Part shown: positions 13,285 through 27,530 of the stretch, piece by piece
Layout: every line of letters starts with the position of its first letter
Position numbering within the stretch: position 1 is the first letter of the stretch
Assembly (NCBI RefSeq): GCF_000340215.1
Contig: NW_006921537.1
Location: 2,766,286-2,830,285 of the forward strand
DNA length: 64,000 nt
Source: Pseudocercospora fijiensis CIRAD86
Taxonomy: Eukaryota > Ascomycota > Dothideomycetes > Mycosphaerellales > Mycosphaerellaceae
Direction of reading: 5' to 3'
Translations under genes and position numbers: made by a program
The notes under the pieces: generated by a model
Told to the model about the DNA's origin: nothing
Database searches by the model: none
The model's input: the letters and a program-made list of their open reading frames with translations, nothing else

Positions 13285-13560
13285 ATAGATAGCAATCCGC
13301 GGGAACGTCGACTTCTACCGCTAGACCCTCTATAGTATATACGACGACGTGTTCGATCGATTTATTAAGCTACTAATATACGTCGGAAGAGTCTAGAACC
13401 TTAGCGAGCTTATCGATTTCGTCTTTCTAAGATAGGGTATTATTAAGGCTAAGTATAACCTAGTATTCTATCGTTCTCGAGCTATCCTTTATATAACGAA
13501 CGACACCGCCTACGAGATTAACGAACGTATCGTAGACGACCTGCCGTATAGTACAATTCG
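13285..13560. repeat. Right copy of the duplicated segment flanking the gap
   Basis: These 276 bp match 12911-13184 and begin at the first base after the N run. This copy has one extra G (gcgggaac against gcggaac), which shifts the helicase frame near its start, but it keeps the frame at its other end. Each copy is thus faulty at the contig end, as expected of contig-end errors. Confidence 0.95.
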
Positions 13561-15073
13561 CGAATATCGCTACGAGGATAAGATAGAGAAGTTGCCTAGC
13601 GATAAAGACTAGCCTCCGGAAATCTTAAGCCTTTTAAAATCTATCTAGAATACCGAGCTCTAGATTCCTTACCTACGGATCCGGGTAGGTATACTAATAA
13701 TAATTATACGGAACATCTATAAAACCGTAGGACTCGTAAACGGAACGTAGGTTATCGTCGTAAAAACACTCTAGTTCGGGGTTAAAGTTCGGAAACTACT
13801 AGACGACGATAATTAGGAAGTATACTAGATACCGCGAATCTAGATATATTCGAATAAAGGCCTACCGTTTACTCTTAAGCGATATTAACTTCCGCTTCGA
13901 CCTTGTTTCGCAATAACGATAAACAAATCTTAGGGTTAATCCCTAGTATATATCGGCATCGACCTTCGACGGCCTATATTTAGCTACGGCTAACTCTTCG
14001 TAGCATTCTTACGCGTTACGGACGTATATAACCTCCGCGTGCTTATTAACGGAAAGTATGCTTTTACGTAGGGTAGCGACTCCCTAAACAAAGTGTTTCG
14101 CTCGGCTCTATTATATCTACCTAAGCGTCTCTACGACTTTATTTTTAAGGATAGAAATCTGTTTATAGGTATAACCTCTAACGTCCTATTATACGGAGCG
14201 ATATACGCTATATCTACTAGCTCTACCGGACTAGCGTAGCAACCGCGACGCCTATAGAGTATACTTAACTACGTACCTCGAGCGTACGTTCCCGAAATCG
14301 CTAAACCGCCTACCGGTTCTACTCGAGACGCTATAGAATCCGAAGACGAGCCTAACTAGTATACTCGAAACTTTGCGAGTCTAGACCGCGAAGTAGGTAG
14401 CGATAGTAGCCTTCCGCGTAGGGTAGAAAGGGGTCCTAGGGCATTCGTGCTAGGTAACGACGAAGATAGGACGTTAGTCGATACTAGAGTCGGACGATAG
14501 CTAAGCTAGCGAGAAACTATGCTAACTATAGCACTAGCGAAAACTTCGCGCCGACCGTTATTTATAGAACTTCCTAGATACTAACTAGACGACTCTTTAG
14601 TCTACCTCTAGAACTTAGCCCTAGGTCCTAGTAACGCCTAATAGATAATATAGGTTACGGCTAAAATAATACCTTCGAAGAAGATTATATAGGCAGATCT
14701 AACTAAGGCCTCGTCGATACTACCTACGCTAGTACCTATACCGATACCTCGTTCTATATCTACGGCGCGTATAATCTAATAGATTTCTAAGGACACTACG
14801 CCTATTCTAGGTCCTTCGTTCTCTAGGAAGCGACTATCCGGACAATCCGTATTACTCTCGAAGCCTATATCCCGCACTTAAGTCTCTACTCCGACCTCGA
14901 TACTATACGCTCTAACGCTACCTCGTACTCTAAGGCTAGGCGATATTACTAAGGCAAAGGCTCCGGTTGTCGTATATAAATAAGAAGCTAAGATCCTTAG
15001 TATACTTTAAGACGCAGATCTCGACTTCGATATAGAAGACTTTTAGGCTGCGATTAGTAGTTATTCTCTATAA

Positions 15074-17310
15074 TATATATATATAAAACTTCTCTATCTA
15101 TACTAGCATTTTTTTCTCTTTAGGTATAGAGTTTAGCTACCTAAATACGGTTAGCGTATTACTACTTCTCCGAGGCACTAAGAACCTTATTATTTAGCCG
15201 CCTATCCCCTATCTATATAAGCTAAGTTCCCGGTAGTTCTCTTAGTTATCCTCCTTTCTCTTCGAGTTCTCTACTATATTCCTAGCGCTAATATAATATC
15301 GAGCCTTAATATTATACCTAAAGTAGGAAAGGATTATGCGTAATAGTTCGTATAAGTAGTAGTAGAAGCATATTAAAAAGGTGAAATTTAGGAAACTAGA
15401 ACTACGGACTACGCGCTAGTAAAGAAAATCGTAAGCAGTAAAGGGCGAGATCTAGTATTTCGAGAGGGCTATATACGTATACTAAGAGAAGGCGTAACGT
15501 AGAAGAGTACCGATAAGAGAGCGAGGCAAGTAGCGCTAGTCTATATTCTCGGTATAGACGCTAGAAGTTGCGCTATACTAAACTGTCTCTTTCCTTCGAA
15601 ATATAGAACTTGCGAATCTAACTATAGTTATTTCGAAGGGTGCCGTTATTCCTATAACCTAGCGCTAAAGCTACTATATAGTAATTGCGCTTATAGAGGA
15701 GATCCTAGGAGCTATACTAGCTATATAAACTATAACCGGAAAAGAGTAGTATTACTAGAATTCGAAGATAGCGGGCGGGCTTTAAAATCGAACACTCGAC
15801 CTCTATCTACGAAGTACGAATAGGAAGAGGGCACCCTAGAATATTAAGAGACTATCTCTACTAAGGATACTAGCTGCTAGTAGGAATACGACTTTATCCC
15901 GGAAGTGTCTTAGAAAGCGGAAGAACTTAGGAGAAGTATAAGCGAAGTATAGCTCTAGTAACTCTTCGAGTTTCTAGCGGAATTATTATATTCTAATTCT
16001 CCTATGTTTCCGACGTAGTATATTCGAGATATATATTACGAGAGTATTAGCGAGATTGTAAGCGGTTATATATAGAAAACAAATAGTAAGCGAGCTCGTA
16101 TAGAAGTCGTCGCGGTAGTAGAGCGGACTTAACTAGATTAGGTATATATTTCAAACTAACTATAATACGAATAGTAATAATAGCGGTAACGTACTAAGAA
16201 ACGCGAGATTAAATATTACTAGCTTCGCCGATCGACATTATAGACCTAGTATATATCTATTATATAGGCAGACGAGATAAAAATAGGAAGAAGAAGATTA
16301 TAAGTTACTTTATAGATTTCATTTTTTGTAAAGGGCTAACTAACCTCTATAGAGTATATATATCGGTCTACGCCCTATAGCGTAGATAGTATATCTTATC
16401 TTATTTCCTCTCGCTTTTTCTAACTTTTAACTTCTTAATTAGTATACTATTCTTAGATTATTACGTTCTTCTAAGTAGCGGCGATATAGATTCTTATAGT
16501 AAATCGATTCCTAGGTCCTATCTAGACGAAAGGAGAGCTAGCGCCGAAGTTCTAGGTAAAGTCCGATCCTAGGAGGGTAGCGTACGACTACGCGTTTATA
16601 GTAGAGATACCTAGCGACTACTAGTACTTAATAGTCTTAGCGCCCTTTTAAAGGACGATAGTATAGTTAAAAGTAAGGTAGCGTACTACGCTACTAACGA
16701 AATATATAAAGACTTCGCCTATAACGAGCTTTAAGGGTTAGTATATCTAGTAATATATATTTATAAACGAGACTTACTAGAGTCGCGACTCTCTTAGAGC
16801 TAGTCTTCTTAACTAGAACTCGCTTTATAGAGCGAGAGGGAGACTTATTAGAGAACGTACTAGCGAGATCGATAACTTCCTTATTTTTAAATACTTAAGC
16901 GACTAATACTATTAGCGAAGTAGTTATAAAAGTTTAGCGATAATATTAAACTTACCGATAGCGCTCGAGATCTTACTCGGGGTTTCTATAGGGGCTAGTA
17001 TAGGGGGTAGGTATAGTGTCTAGCTTAGTAAAGATAGAAAGGGAGTAGTAACGAGTCGTAGTAGTAGTAGTAGTAGTAGAAGTAGTAGTAAGTAGAAGAA
17101 GTTATTATTAGAAAGGCGCGCGATTTATAAAGCGCGATTTGTAACGATTTCCGCCTTATTGCCTAACGCGGTACGGCTATAGCCGCTGTAGAATCTTCTA
17201 GAATCTAGCTTACCCTACCCCGCTCGTCGCCTTAGCCTTTACTTATAGCTCTTCGGCCTTTACTTATAGCACTTCGTCCTTCACTTATAGCTCTTCGAGC
17301 TACATAAACA
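15074..17310. other. RIP-mutated repeat DNA after the Helitron relic
   Basis: Composition is as in the blocks to the left. A plus-strand reading near 15760-16600 is open over long stretches except for TAG codons at likely Gln/Trp sites, so it may be a second transposon-borne or captured gene, but no family was recognised. A GTA-rich microsatellite lies near 17057-17095. The change to normal composition comes at about 17.3 kb. Confidence 0.55.
17236..17298. repeat. 21-bp tandem repeat, three copies
   Basis: Three head-to-tail units of cctttacttatagctcttcgg with one or two differences each, at 17236, 17257 and 17278, close to the border between repeat DNA and the gene island. Confidence 0.8.
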
Positions 17311-19090
17311 CTAGTACCTAATAAAGCAGTCCAGAATGCTTTCTACAGTAATAAACTGTCAATAGCGAGGTTGCAACTTGCAGTGCGTCCTAGGCAGGCG
17401 TTGGCAGGCTCTCATTCGCTCGTCATCATCCGGCGCTAGTGCGGAGGCACCGGACGGACCATGATGATAATGAGGTTCTGCTCCCAGAAGTCCAACTCCA
17501 GCTGATGAGTTACCTGTATTGCATTGGCACCTGGTTTCAAGACTACTGACTACAGCACTGGGCCACTGTTGCTTGGCTTGCGGTACGAAGCGTAAAACGT
17601 ATCGCTATGAATCCGAGCCGACATGCTTCTGATTCAGCGAGAGGGAACAGCTTTCGGATGAGCAGCCATGCTGGCACTCGGCCTTTGTGCCTCATCCTGA
17701 TTGTATGTCCAAAGTGGTCCAAGATCCTGGTATGTTGCGCTCTCAACAGTCTTGCGTGTCGCCTCCACCGATTCACTGCTGAGGAAGTGTATTCTGAGTT
17801 TGCGGAGGAAAGCAGTACGCGTTCCAGTGAAGTTTGAGGAGCATTCTGTACCAACGTATCTGCCGACTTCCTGATCAGCGCCTGCTGCATGGAAGACTCG
17901 CCCATAACTTGCTGATACGAGCCATGTGTTATAGCACAGCCTCTACTGCAAGGCACGAGGCTGAGACGAGAAGTCGTTCTCTTATACCCACTGGCGCACG
18001 TCGTGGTGACTTGGTACTGACATGCCAGACGCCGGTAGAAGCCTCTACCGTACAAATTCAAGCCGAGTAGTCGAGGTGTGTTCCATCAATGCCTTGAATA
18101 GGTCGATATGCAGACTCTGTTTTCGGACATTATGGGAGGAGGTAATTGCTAGACAAGTGAGATTATGTCCACTTACAGACAGATATGCGTATCGCTTGTT
18201 GCTTGTATTCGGGCGGCCGGTGGCGCATGCTTTGTAGGGCTTCGGATGATACTGCGAATTTGTGTAGGCGACTTTGATGGGTTGATTGAGACCTCCCGCC
18301 CAACGTTATCATCAATGCAGTTCCTCATCTGCAGATTGAGTCGTTCGCTTGCATGCGCAATGCATAAGAGCGGAGAAGACAGGGCGCAGGCACTGTGGAG
18401 CCCCAGAAAGGAGTTCTCACGACAGGCACGAGCATCATAGCATCATGCAAGCGGGTGAATGCTCGTTGATTGTATCACAAGATCCCAGAAGCCGAGATAA
18501 CAGTGACCGACAGACTGGTCGGTCTCCCACGCTGTCTCGGCATGCTTCAATGGTATACTCGGCAGTGTCGACCTGGTTCCTGGTTGCGAGGTGATAAGGT
18601 GGAAGCGGAAGGCCGAGAGGGTGTGTGGCAGCTCCCAGCTCTGGAGTACTTGGAGCAATGCATCTCTGCAGACACGTGAAAGCGAGGTGATAGTGCGCCG
18701 AAGGTCAAGCCGGAGAGCGGGTCTGATATGGCATGCATGTGTCAAAGTGGCCCCAAGACGTGGCTTGGCAGCTTTCACATGCAGACAGTTGAGAAAGGCA
18801 GCCCTGAAGCAGGCCATCGGTACCACCTCGCCACTTCCCCGAGCCCCAGTAAGCCGACCATGGCAATGGCATGGCATGGGCCAGCGGTTCCAACTGAATG
18901 AGCAGTGGGCAGCAAAGCAACGAGCTTGCCGACTCCGTATCTCAGGTGTCTCTACCTTGCTGCATGCCGACAAGGGCCAATCAGAGGGCGGCGGAGAGCA
19001 GCATGCTATCGTTGCGTCGGCGGATCGAGATGGAAATCAGGATGTTGTGCGCGGGCAAGCTTTCTGATGATGAGGTCGCCCACTCACGCG

Positions 19091-19127
<37 letters not shown>

Positions 19128-19782
19128 CAGCGGCGGGCCACCTGAGAACGGATAAGTAGGGATGGGTTCATAGGTGGGCTTTCGCGCGGCCGATGAGCCG
19201 GACCGACCGCACGACGCTGATTGGAAAAGGAGACTGGCTGGTTGAGTGCGTCACTTTCACATGCCATGCACCTCTTCTGCTGCTGCTGTCCAGCACGGCG
19301 ACGTATGGATGCTTCGCTTCCGCCATGTCTGCCTAGGTGCAGAGTAAGTCATATCGGCCGCGCGCTCAACAAAACTCCCATCTCTTCCCCCTTCTCTGCA
19401 TCGTCCCGAGTCCACCCTCAGCATCATCTTCCAGATCCGCCACACAAGCTATCGACACCACACCCAGCTTGTAAGTCCCGCCGTTTGTCCATAGGCGTCT
19501 CGATCGTGGAGTGACAGGCTGACGATTGGCGCGTGGAAGGACCACCGGGCGAGAGTAGTGCTTTCCACGCACGTAGGTGTTCGCCTTCCCAAATACTGCA
19601 CCGCTACGAGAGAGGCTTGCAGCAAGCAGCACCCTGTCGCTGCCCTCAGCACACGAATCAGAGTCGTCTTATCTCTCACGCATCGAATCGCCGCCAACTG
19701 CCATCTCACCACCCATTGTCGTTGATCAGACCAGCAAACGAACGTCGCCTGACCTGCTTCATCACAGACGTAACCGAGCAAA
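17310..19782. other. Gene-free stretch upstream of the CAP20-like gene
   Basis: Composition is normal (CA and TG common). Several overlapping open stretches of 60-176 codons occur on both strands around 17.5-19.2 kb, but none shows a recognisable domain, a splice pattern or a consistent coding bias, so none is called. A TCTGGC microsatellite lies at 19090-19129. The last few hundred bases before 19783 presumably hold the promoter and 5' leader of the CAP20-like gene. Confidence 0.5.
19090..19129. repeat. Hexanucleotide microsatellite (GGCTCT)n
   Basis: About six perfect units of ggctct in intergenic DNA. Confidence 0.9.
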
Positions 19783-20557
19783 ATGCCTCACTCAACCACC
19801 GAGACCCTCACCAACGGCGACAAGAGCTCGTCCAAGTTCATCTCACATCTCGCCTCTTACCCAGCCGTGCACGATGGCATTGAGACCTACAAGGCCAATC
19901 CTTACGGCAAGAAGAGCTTGGAAGTGGCCGACGGCGCCTACATCCGCTTTGCTAAGCCCGTAGAGCCATACCTGCAGAAGCCATACTCTTATGCCCAGCC
20001 ATACGTCCAGAAGGCCGATGAGCTCGCCGATGCTAGTCTCACCAAGGTCGAAGGCCACTTCCCAATCGTGAAGCAGGACACCACGACCATCGTCGACACT
20101 GCCAAGGGCTACGTTTTCTGGCCATACAGTTACCTGACCGGCACCTTCAATGGTAAGTCTTTTCGTGGCACAAACTCTTGAAACCGTACTGATAGCAATC
20201 TCAGATGAATACGAGAAGACTGCCAAGCACAACAACCGCGGTCAGGGTGTTGGAACCTTGGTCCAAGCAACCATCTCAACCCAACTGAGAATCGCCTCGG
20301 ACTTCTTCCAAGCCGTCGCCGACTTCCTTGGACCAAAGTACGAAGAGGGCAAGAAGAAGGGCTCTGAATATGTCCGCGATGCCAAGGACAACGCAGGCCA
20401 TTACAAGCAGATCGGCCAGGATAAGCTTAACGAGTACACCAAGCTCGGTCAGCAAAAGGTCGACGAGGCACAGAAGGTCGGGCAACAAAAGGCCGATGAG
20501 GCCAAAGACCAAGCCAAGCACACCAAGGAGGAGGCGAAGCAGAAGGCACAGAAGTAG
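19783..20557 (+). CDS. CAP20/perilipin-like lipid droplet protein
   Basis: Two exons, 19783-20152 and 20205-20557, joined over a 52-nt GT-AG intron with branch site ctgat, encode 240 residues. The N-terminal half (YPAVHDGIETYKANPYGKKS, then paired YLQKPYSYAQPYVQKADEL units) matches the CAP20/perilipin family of filamentous fungi. The family coats lipid droplets; CAP20 of Colletotrichum and MPL1 of Metarhizium are the known members, and CAP20 is linked to appressorium function. The C-terminal third (from about residue 185) is a chain of Lys/Gln/Asp/Glu-rich 11-residue amphipathic repeats (KLGQQKVDEAQKVGQQKADE), typical of lipid-droplet binding helices. No signal peptide is seen. The start is set by gcaaaATGCC and by alignment of the family's N-terminus. 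Family assignment is firm; a role in infection is inference. Confidence 0.85.
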
Positions 20558-21441
20558 AGCTCCACCTCCTCCTCACCTCTGAAGAAGGGCTGTAGCCCGA
20601 ACTAACCCAACATCCACATATCTTTGCTATCTTTCTGGCTCGATGGCTGACGGTCTTGACGAGAAAGGTACCGCGTGACGCTTCGGAAAAGAAGGTCGAA
20701 GCAAAAGCAGGATGACATCTCTTCTACCGGGCAAGGTTCAGATGAGCAGCACAATTTCGAGGATAAATGGTGGTGAGGCAGTGTCCATATTCTCCTTCTC
20801 AACGGCTGATGTGTGACGAGCGATGCTGATATTACCTTCCTTCACCCTGTTTGTGTGGTATTGGTGTATGATTGGCGAGCGTTACGGGCAAATACCACTA
20901 CATGTATGTGCAGCTGATGCTGCGAGATAGACTTCGATATGGGTAGGCAAGACTCTTGATGTTGGCGGACTTGTCTTGATACATCATCATCTTTCTGTGT
21001 CGTTCTCAGTGATGTCTCCAAACAGTCTTGATACATCATCATCCTCCAACATTACTTTTCACCATCCACTTCGACGGCTGTTCCGGGTACGAGGTTTGTA
21101 GATATTTGTTCGAATCGTGCTTTTGCTTGTGTGGAGCAGAGTTTGGATGGGGTTGATGGATGTGAGGAATATGGAGGATGGTGATGGTGAGATGAGTGAT
21201 GGGTTCTTGATAGATTTGTTTTTGATGTTGTCGAAATTGATAGTAGCAGTACTGCTTGGTCACCAATTCTCTCTGAATATCAAGGCTTGCTTGTGTTTGC
21301 GTCTGGACCTTGAAGCGTTTGAAAGATCGTGCAGCAGCGGAGGCCTTTTGATTCTAAATCTAACAAGTGTGGTGGTATATGCAACGCTCCAGAAAACCCA
21401 TGACTACTCTACTCCTGCTATTGAAGTTCCAAACGTTGCAT
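20558..21441. other. Convergent intergenic region
   Basis: 3' flanks of the CAP20-like gene (+) and the UDP-galactopyranose mutase gene (-). No supported gene. The segment cttgatacatcatcat occurs twice near 20974 and 21027, in short repeated stretches. Confidence 0.5.
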
Positions 21442-23246
<1,805 letters not shown>

Positions 23247-24190
23247 ATTGAACAGATACGATCAGGCTGTACAATTGGAGGTCTACACAAAGATCAGAGC
23301 GTGTGATGAGAAGGCAGAGTCGTATCTTCTATACCGCGACGGCACGCCAATTGTTGCGCACCACAGCTCGCACAGACAAGACCCTTGTTCGCTTCAGACG
23401 CACGCTTAGCGAAAGAGGAATAGCGTTGGAAGGAGGGGAAGCTGATACACTGGACGCGACGCGATTCGCAACTCAACAACTCTTCGTCATTGCTTTCCGC
23501 AGGGGCGTCATTGTTGTGGCAGTGGCAGCCATCACCGACGCATCATCGTCGGGCGACCCATTATTGAACAGCTCAAATGGCCGGGCGAGTCGCTGTACAA
23601 TGCCAGGCTGGGAAGAGACAGAGAGAAGTGAATTCAGAATTCAGCCTCAGGGGCGGCGGCCGTGGCGGCGTCACTCTTTGGTGATAGCACGTGGCCGCAA
23701 TCGCTTGTGGCTGGCGACGGCGATGCGACGCGGGACACAGCATGATGTATTTGTGAAGAACGACATGATCAAAATCCTAACAAATCACAGTGGCGATGGT
23801 GAGACGAACTCAGACCAAGGCTGATGGTACTGCTTGCTTGCGTAATACTCGTGTATTGGAGCTTTTTTTTTTTGGAGGGTTCAAGGTTGAGAGAGTTTAA
23901 GCCTCAACTTCTCCAAAGCCAGAAGGCAAGCAGCACGCGTCTGCAAGGGGGCCTAGTTCTAGTGCTTGAAAGTGTCCAGCTTTCTCTTTTGCACAGAGGC
24001 AGAGACAACTCCTCTCTCACTGCTGATTACATCCTTCTCTCCTTCCTCGCCCTTGCGCTTGCGCTTGCGCTTTCGCCTCCAGCTTGCCAGCTTCTTGCGA
24101 CTTTCGAGCCGCCGAGGCATATCCATCTCCGCCATCTAGACGATCACGATCGATTCGCGCCTGCCCTGCAAGCAAGAATACCACATCGCA
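23247..24190. promoter_or_regulatory. Shared divergent promoter region of the mutase and transporter genes
   Basis: 944 bp separate the two start codons. It holds the upstream regions of both genes, a T run near 23862-23873, and a short gcgctt repeat near 24051-24071. A 173-codon open stretch on the plus strand (23303-23824) has no recognisable domain and is not called. Co-regulation of the two genes is inferred from the layout, not shown. Confidence 0.5.
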
Positions 24191-25548
24191 ATGAGTGAGA
24201 AGGAGAGACAGTCGGGCGACGGCGAGGTGGAAAGGCCAGCAGAGCCCGTTCTGCCGACCGTGAATCCAGCAGCCGAAAGGTCGGAACCACCAAAGACCGG
24301 CCTACACCCAGCAGTCTACATCGCCACTTGGATCTCGCTCTCTTCCAGCGTAATCATCTTCAACAAGTGGATTCTTGATACCGCCAAATTCCACTACCCA
24401 ATCGTTCTCACAACATGGCATCTGGCCTTTGCCACGCTGATGACCCAGATCCTGGCCCGATTCACGCACGTCTTGGACTCGCGCAAGAAGGTGCCAATGA
24501 CGGGGAGGATATACCTACGAGCCATTGTGCCAATTGGCCTCATGTTCTCGCTATCGCTGATCTGCGGTAACTTGACCTACCTCTATCTCTCCGTCTCGTT
24601 CATTCAAATGCTCAAGGTATGCAAACGATCGGGATGAGGGAAGCAGCAAGGCATACTAATGAATGCGCAAAGGCCACCACTCCAGTCGCAGTCCTGATCG
24701 CATCATGGATCTTTGGAGTCGCTCCTCCATCATTGAAGACATTAGGCAATGTCTCCTTCATTGTCTTCGGTGTGATCATTGCCTCCTACGGCGAGATCCA
24801 ATTCAACATGACTGGGTTCCTCTACCAACTCGGAGGCATCGTCTTCGAAGCCACACGTCTTGTCATGGTCCAGCGCCTGCTCTCCAGCGCCGAGTTCAAG
24901 ATGGACCCGCTAGTCTCTCTCTACTACTTTGCGCCAGCCTGCGCACTCATGAACGCTCTGGTCGCATTGCTATTCGAAGTCCCAAACATGACACTGGCCG
25001 ACGTTGAGAATGTGGGCTACTTCATTCTCCTCGCGAACGCCATGATTGCATTCCTGCTCAATGTCTCGGTCGTGTTCCTGGTATGACGAAATCAATCCCC
25101 TACCCTGCCTGCACTCCCCACATTTCCGAAATACTGACGAAAGATACAGATCGGCAAGACTTCGTCACTCGTCATGACCCTCTCCGGTGTCCTCAAGGAC
25201 ATTCTCCTCGTCGGCGCCTCGATGCTCATTTTCCGCGACCCAGTCTCCGGACTTCAGGCATTCGGCTATTCCATTGCTCTTGGCGGTCTCGTGTACTACA
25301 AGCTCGGTTCTGATAAGCTGAAGGAGCACATGGGTCAGGCACAGAGAGCTTGGGCAGAGTACGGAGTCCGACACCCTGCACTTCGAAAAGTGCTCGTCTT
25401 CGGCCTTGTCCTCGTAACCTTCTTCCTCCTGCTTGGCGGCATCTCGTCGAGCGGATACGTGCCGGAACAATACAGCGCAAGCAGTCTCGGAAAGGCAGCT
25501 TCAGACAGATTTGCGCAAGGTTGGAGTGGCAAGACCAACGGCTCATGA
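24191..25548 (+). CDS. Nucleotide-sugar transporter, probable UDP-galactofuranose transporter
   Basis: Three exons (24191-24616, 24673-25080, 25150-25548; introns 56 and 69 nt with branch sites ctaat and ctgac) encode 410 residues. After a polar N-terminus of about 38 residues come roughly ten hydrophobic segments in the pattern of the triose-phosphate/nucleotide-sugar transporter family. Family landmarks are SSSVIIFNKWIL near residue 52, FIQMLKATTPVAVL across the first splice site, GEIQFNMTGFLYQ, and GKTSSLVMTLSGVLKDILLV in the last exon. The protein likely sits in the Golgi. The head-to-head position with the mutase gene suggests it carries UDP-galactofuranose into the Golgi, as the neighbouring transporters UgtA/GlfB do in Aspergillus. 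The substrate is inferred from context; the family itself is clear. Confidence 0.8.
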
Positions 25549-27530
25549 AAGAGGCGAAGCTGAGCATGCAAGAGGATTGCAAGAGCACTGCAACAGGATT
25601 CTGTTATAATGGCTTGGAGAAGCACTTCAGAAAGAGTAAGCAGCTAGCAGATAAATGCAAACAGTCATAATCTAGAGAAGAGAAGCTTCAGCAGACGGCC
25701 TCCTCAGCTGTGTCTAGCTTGCCTTTCCGGCAGCCACATCAGCTTCACTTGCCTTCAGCATGGAAGATGTGTTATCTCATGTACTAGATTCCTGCAACAT
25801 GCCATGGCTTGGAAGAGCTGTTGGACATCGCAGCTTGAATCAGAGGACTAATGTAACAGCAAGTCAGTTGAACGCATCCATCAAGAGCCTCCAATTCCAG
25901 CCCCAACTGAATCCGCTTTGCGGAGTATCCCTTAACATTCATCCAATGCATTTATACATGATTGAACAAGCAGAGTGAGTGAGTGAATGAGCATCACACT
26001 TCCCATCCATCCATCGAGTAGACCACTTGACGGAACCCAAAAATCTCCCACGGCATCAAGCAGATCACGATCACGATCACAATCCAAAAAAAAAAAATTC
26101 AATTCAATTCATCGATGCTATTAGTTAGTGAATTCCCACGTCTGTTCTTCACTCACTCACTCACTCACTCACTCACTCACTCACTCACTCACTCACTCAC
26201 TCACCCATTGGTCGACCACCCAATCCACCATCCATCCATCCATCCATCCATATGCCGTCCCGACCGATTGTAAGTACTGTACGTTGCATCCCATCCCATC
26301 CATCTTCGGAAAATAACATCCCGTTGTCATGGAGCACAGCTCTGTGGCGTAAGTGGGTGGCGTTGTTGTTGTTGTTGTTGTTGTGACACGTCAGAAAAAT
26401 CCCACTTCCACGGTACGCATTCAAGCCAGGTGAAACCGGGTTATCGTCAATCAAAATTTTCGCCTGCATATGCATCGTGCAACATGGCATGGACATGTTG
26501 TGGAGATGGGATCCACTTTGGTTGCTTGCATGTTGTGCTCCCTTGCCTCTTCCTGCTGTGCAATCTTTGAATTCGGATAGATGAGTGTAGCGGGGGGCCT
26601 CCACTATAGTGATGAAGGTGGGGGCAGGACGACAGCATACTGAAGTGAAGCAAGGGGAGAAAGAAGAGAGAGGAGGATGAGAGTTGTTTGGAAGTGCTTT
26701 CATCGATTCGATTTCGAGTTCAACATTAAAGGCAGACTTTCGCTACCATTTCGCTCACTCACACACTACAGTGGCAGGTGGTCGTAGTAGTACAGATCGA
26801 ATTGCATTCTCCAACTTTTTGAAAACTCCTGCATGTTTGCTGGTTCCCCGCCCACAAGCAGTCTTCCAAATGTGAGTACTGTTATTCCGCTGTCCCAATT
26901 GCGCACAAGCCGGTTTCCACCTAGTATGTACATTGTACATCCTGGTAAAGTTTGGATTGAAAGCGTGTATTCTTCCTCCAAGCTATCCTGTACAAGAAGC
27001 AGCTGTTGCGATCGTTGGCAGTAATACAAGTCAGGCTAGTAGTGGTGTAGTGATCACATCAAGCTCTGATGAATGGCGGTGAAATGGTGATGTCAATGCC
27101 TCATCGTGGGGAGACAGATGTCAGTGCGTATTCCGGTTCCTGTGAGTGACGGATGTCCGGGGGATGTTGTGGTAAAAGGGATCAATCATGGTGATCGTTG
27201 CTGAGTGATAGCCTTGATGTCGAGATCAGGCCAGAAAGTATACGATACTGGGTATCGCTGTGTAGTACAGTGCAGTCGGTGGAGTCGGGGTGTATGATTC
27301 GTACCAAAGGACATGAGTAGAAGAAAAAACGGACAGGCTGCATTCGATGAGAAAAGCCCCGCATATGTTGGTCGCCGCCAACGCCTCGCCAGGAATGAAA
27401 TCGCCATAGAGATGGCTCGCTTGAACGCCGGATGATGCTTCGAGACCAGCATGTCGAAGTATGAAAGAGCCGCTTCCATGAACGCCACGCCAATGCAATG
27501 CAAGAAGAAGAGCAAAAGCGTAATCATACT
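25549..27530. other. Convergent intergenic region with microsatellites
   Basis: No supported gene between the transporter (+) and Cdc25 (-). It holds an A run at 26086-26097, a CACT tract at 26150-26204, a CATC tract at 26229-26251 and a GTT tract at 26362-26384. Open stretches near 27186-27527 (minus) have no recognisable domain. Confidence 0.55.
26150..26204. repeat. Tetranucleotide microsatellite (ACTC)n
   Basis: About 13 perfect units of actc; a CATC tract (26229-26251) and a GTT tract (26362-26384) lie close by. Confidence 0.95.

Larger units (their letters stand above)
7712..15073 (+). pseudogene. Helitron Rep-helicase (RepHel), RIP-inactivated relic
   Basis: This is a rolling-circle transposase relic in one reading frame from ATG at 7712 to TAA at 15071-15073, broken mainly by TAG/TAA at Gln/Trp positions. 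The first 60 codons are open. A Helitron-like N-terminal region starts near 9480 (RTF-ENIRAYN, then Y-LYFYDP near 9650 and RRYNKPVVNEVAALYP near 9930). A Rep-like block follows near 10590-10900 (LPSSYVGSDRQ, then YFITFIANPN, then a decayed EYQKRSL motif). A PIF1-type helicase follows, with Walker A GPKGYGKTF at 12404, a decayed Walker B (DEAA) near 12645, and the late motif TINKS-G-SL near 13916. A poorly conserved tail follows. A 100-N gap and a duplicated segment interrupt the helicase (listed separately); merging the two copies keeps the frame. Helitron termini were not found. Confidence 0.85.

Noticed and set aside
13107..13295. Open stretch across the N run on the minus strand
   Set aside because: It exists only because N bases give no stop codons; it lies in the Helitron helicase relic on the other strand.
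17543..18973. Several overlapping open stretches of 70-176 codons on both strands
   Set aside because: No recognisable domain, no consistent frame across good splice sites, and low-complexity or Arg/Cys/Ser-rich translations typical of non-coding DNA in a GC-balanced island.
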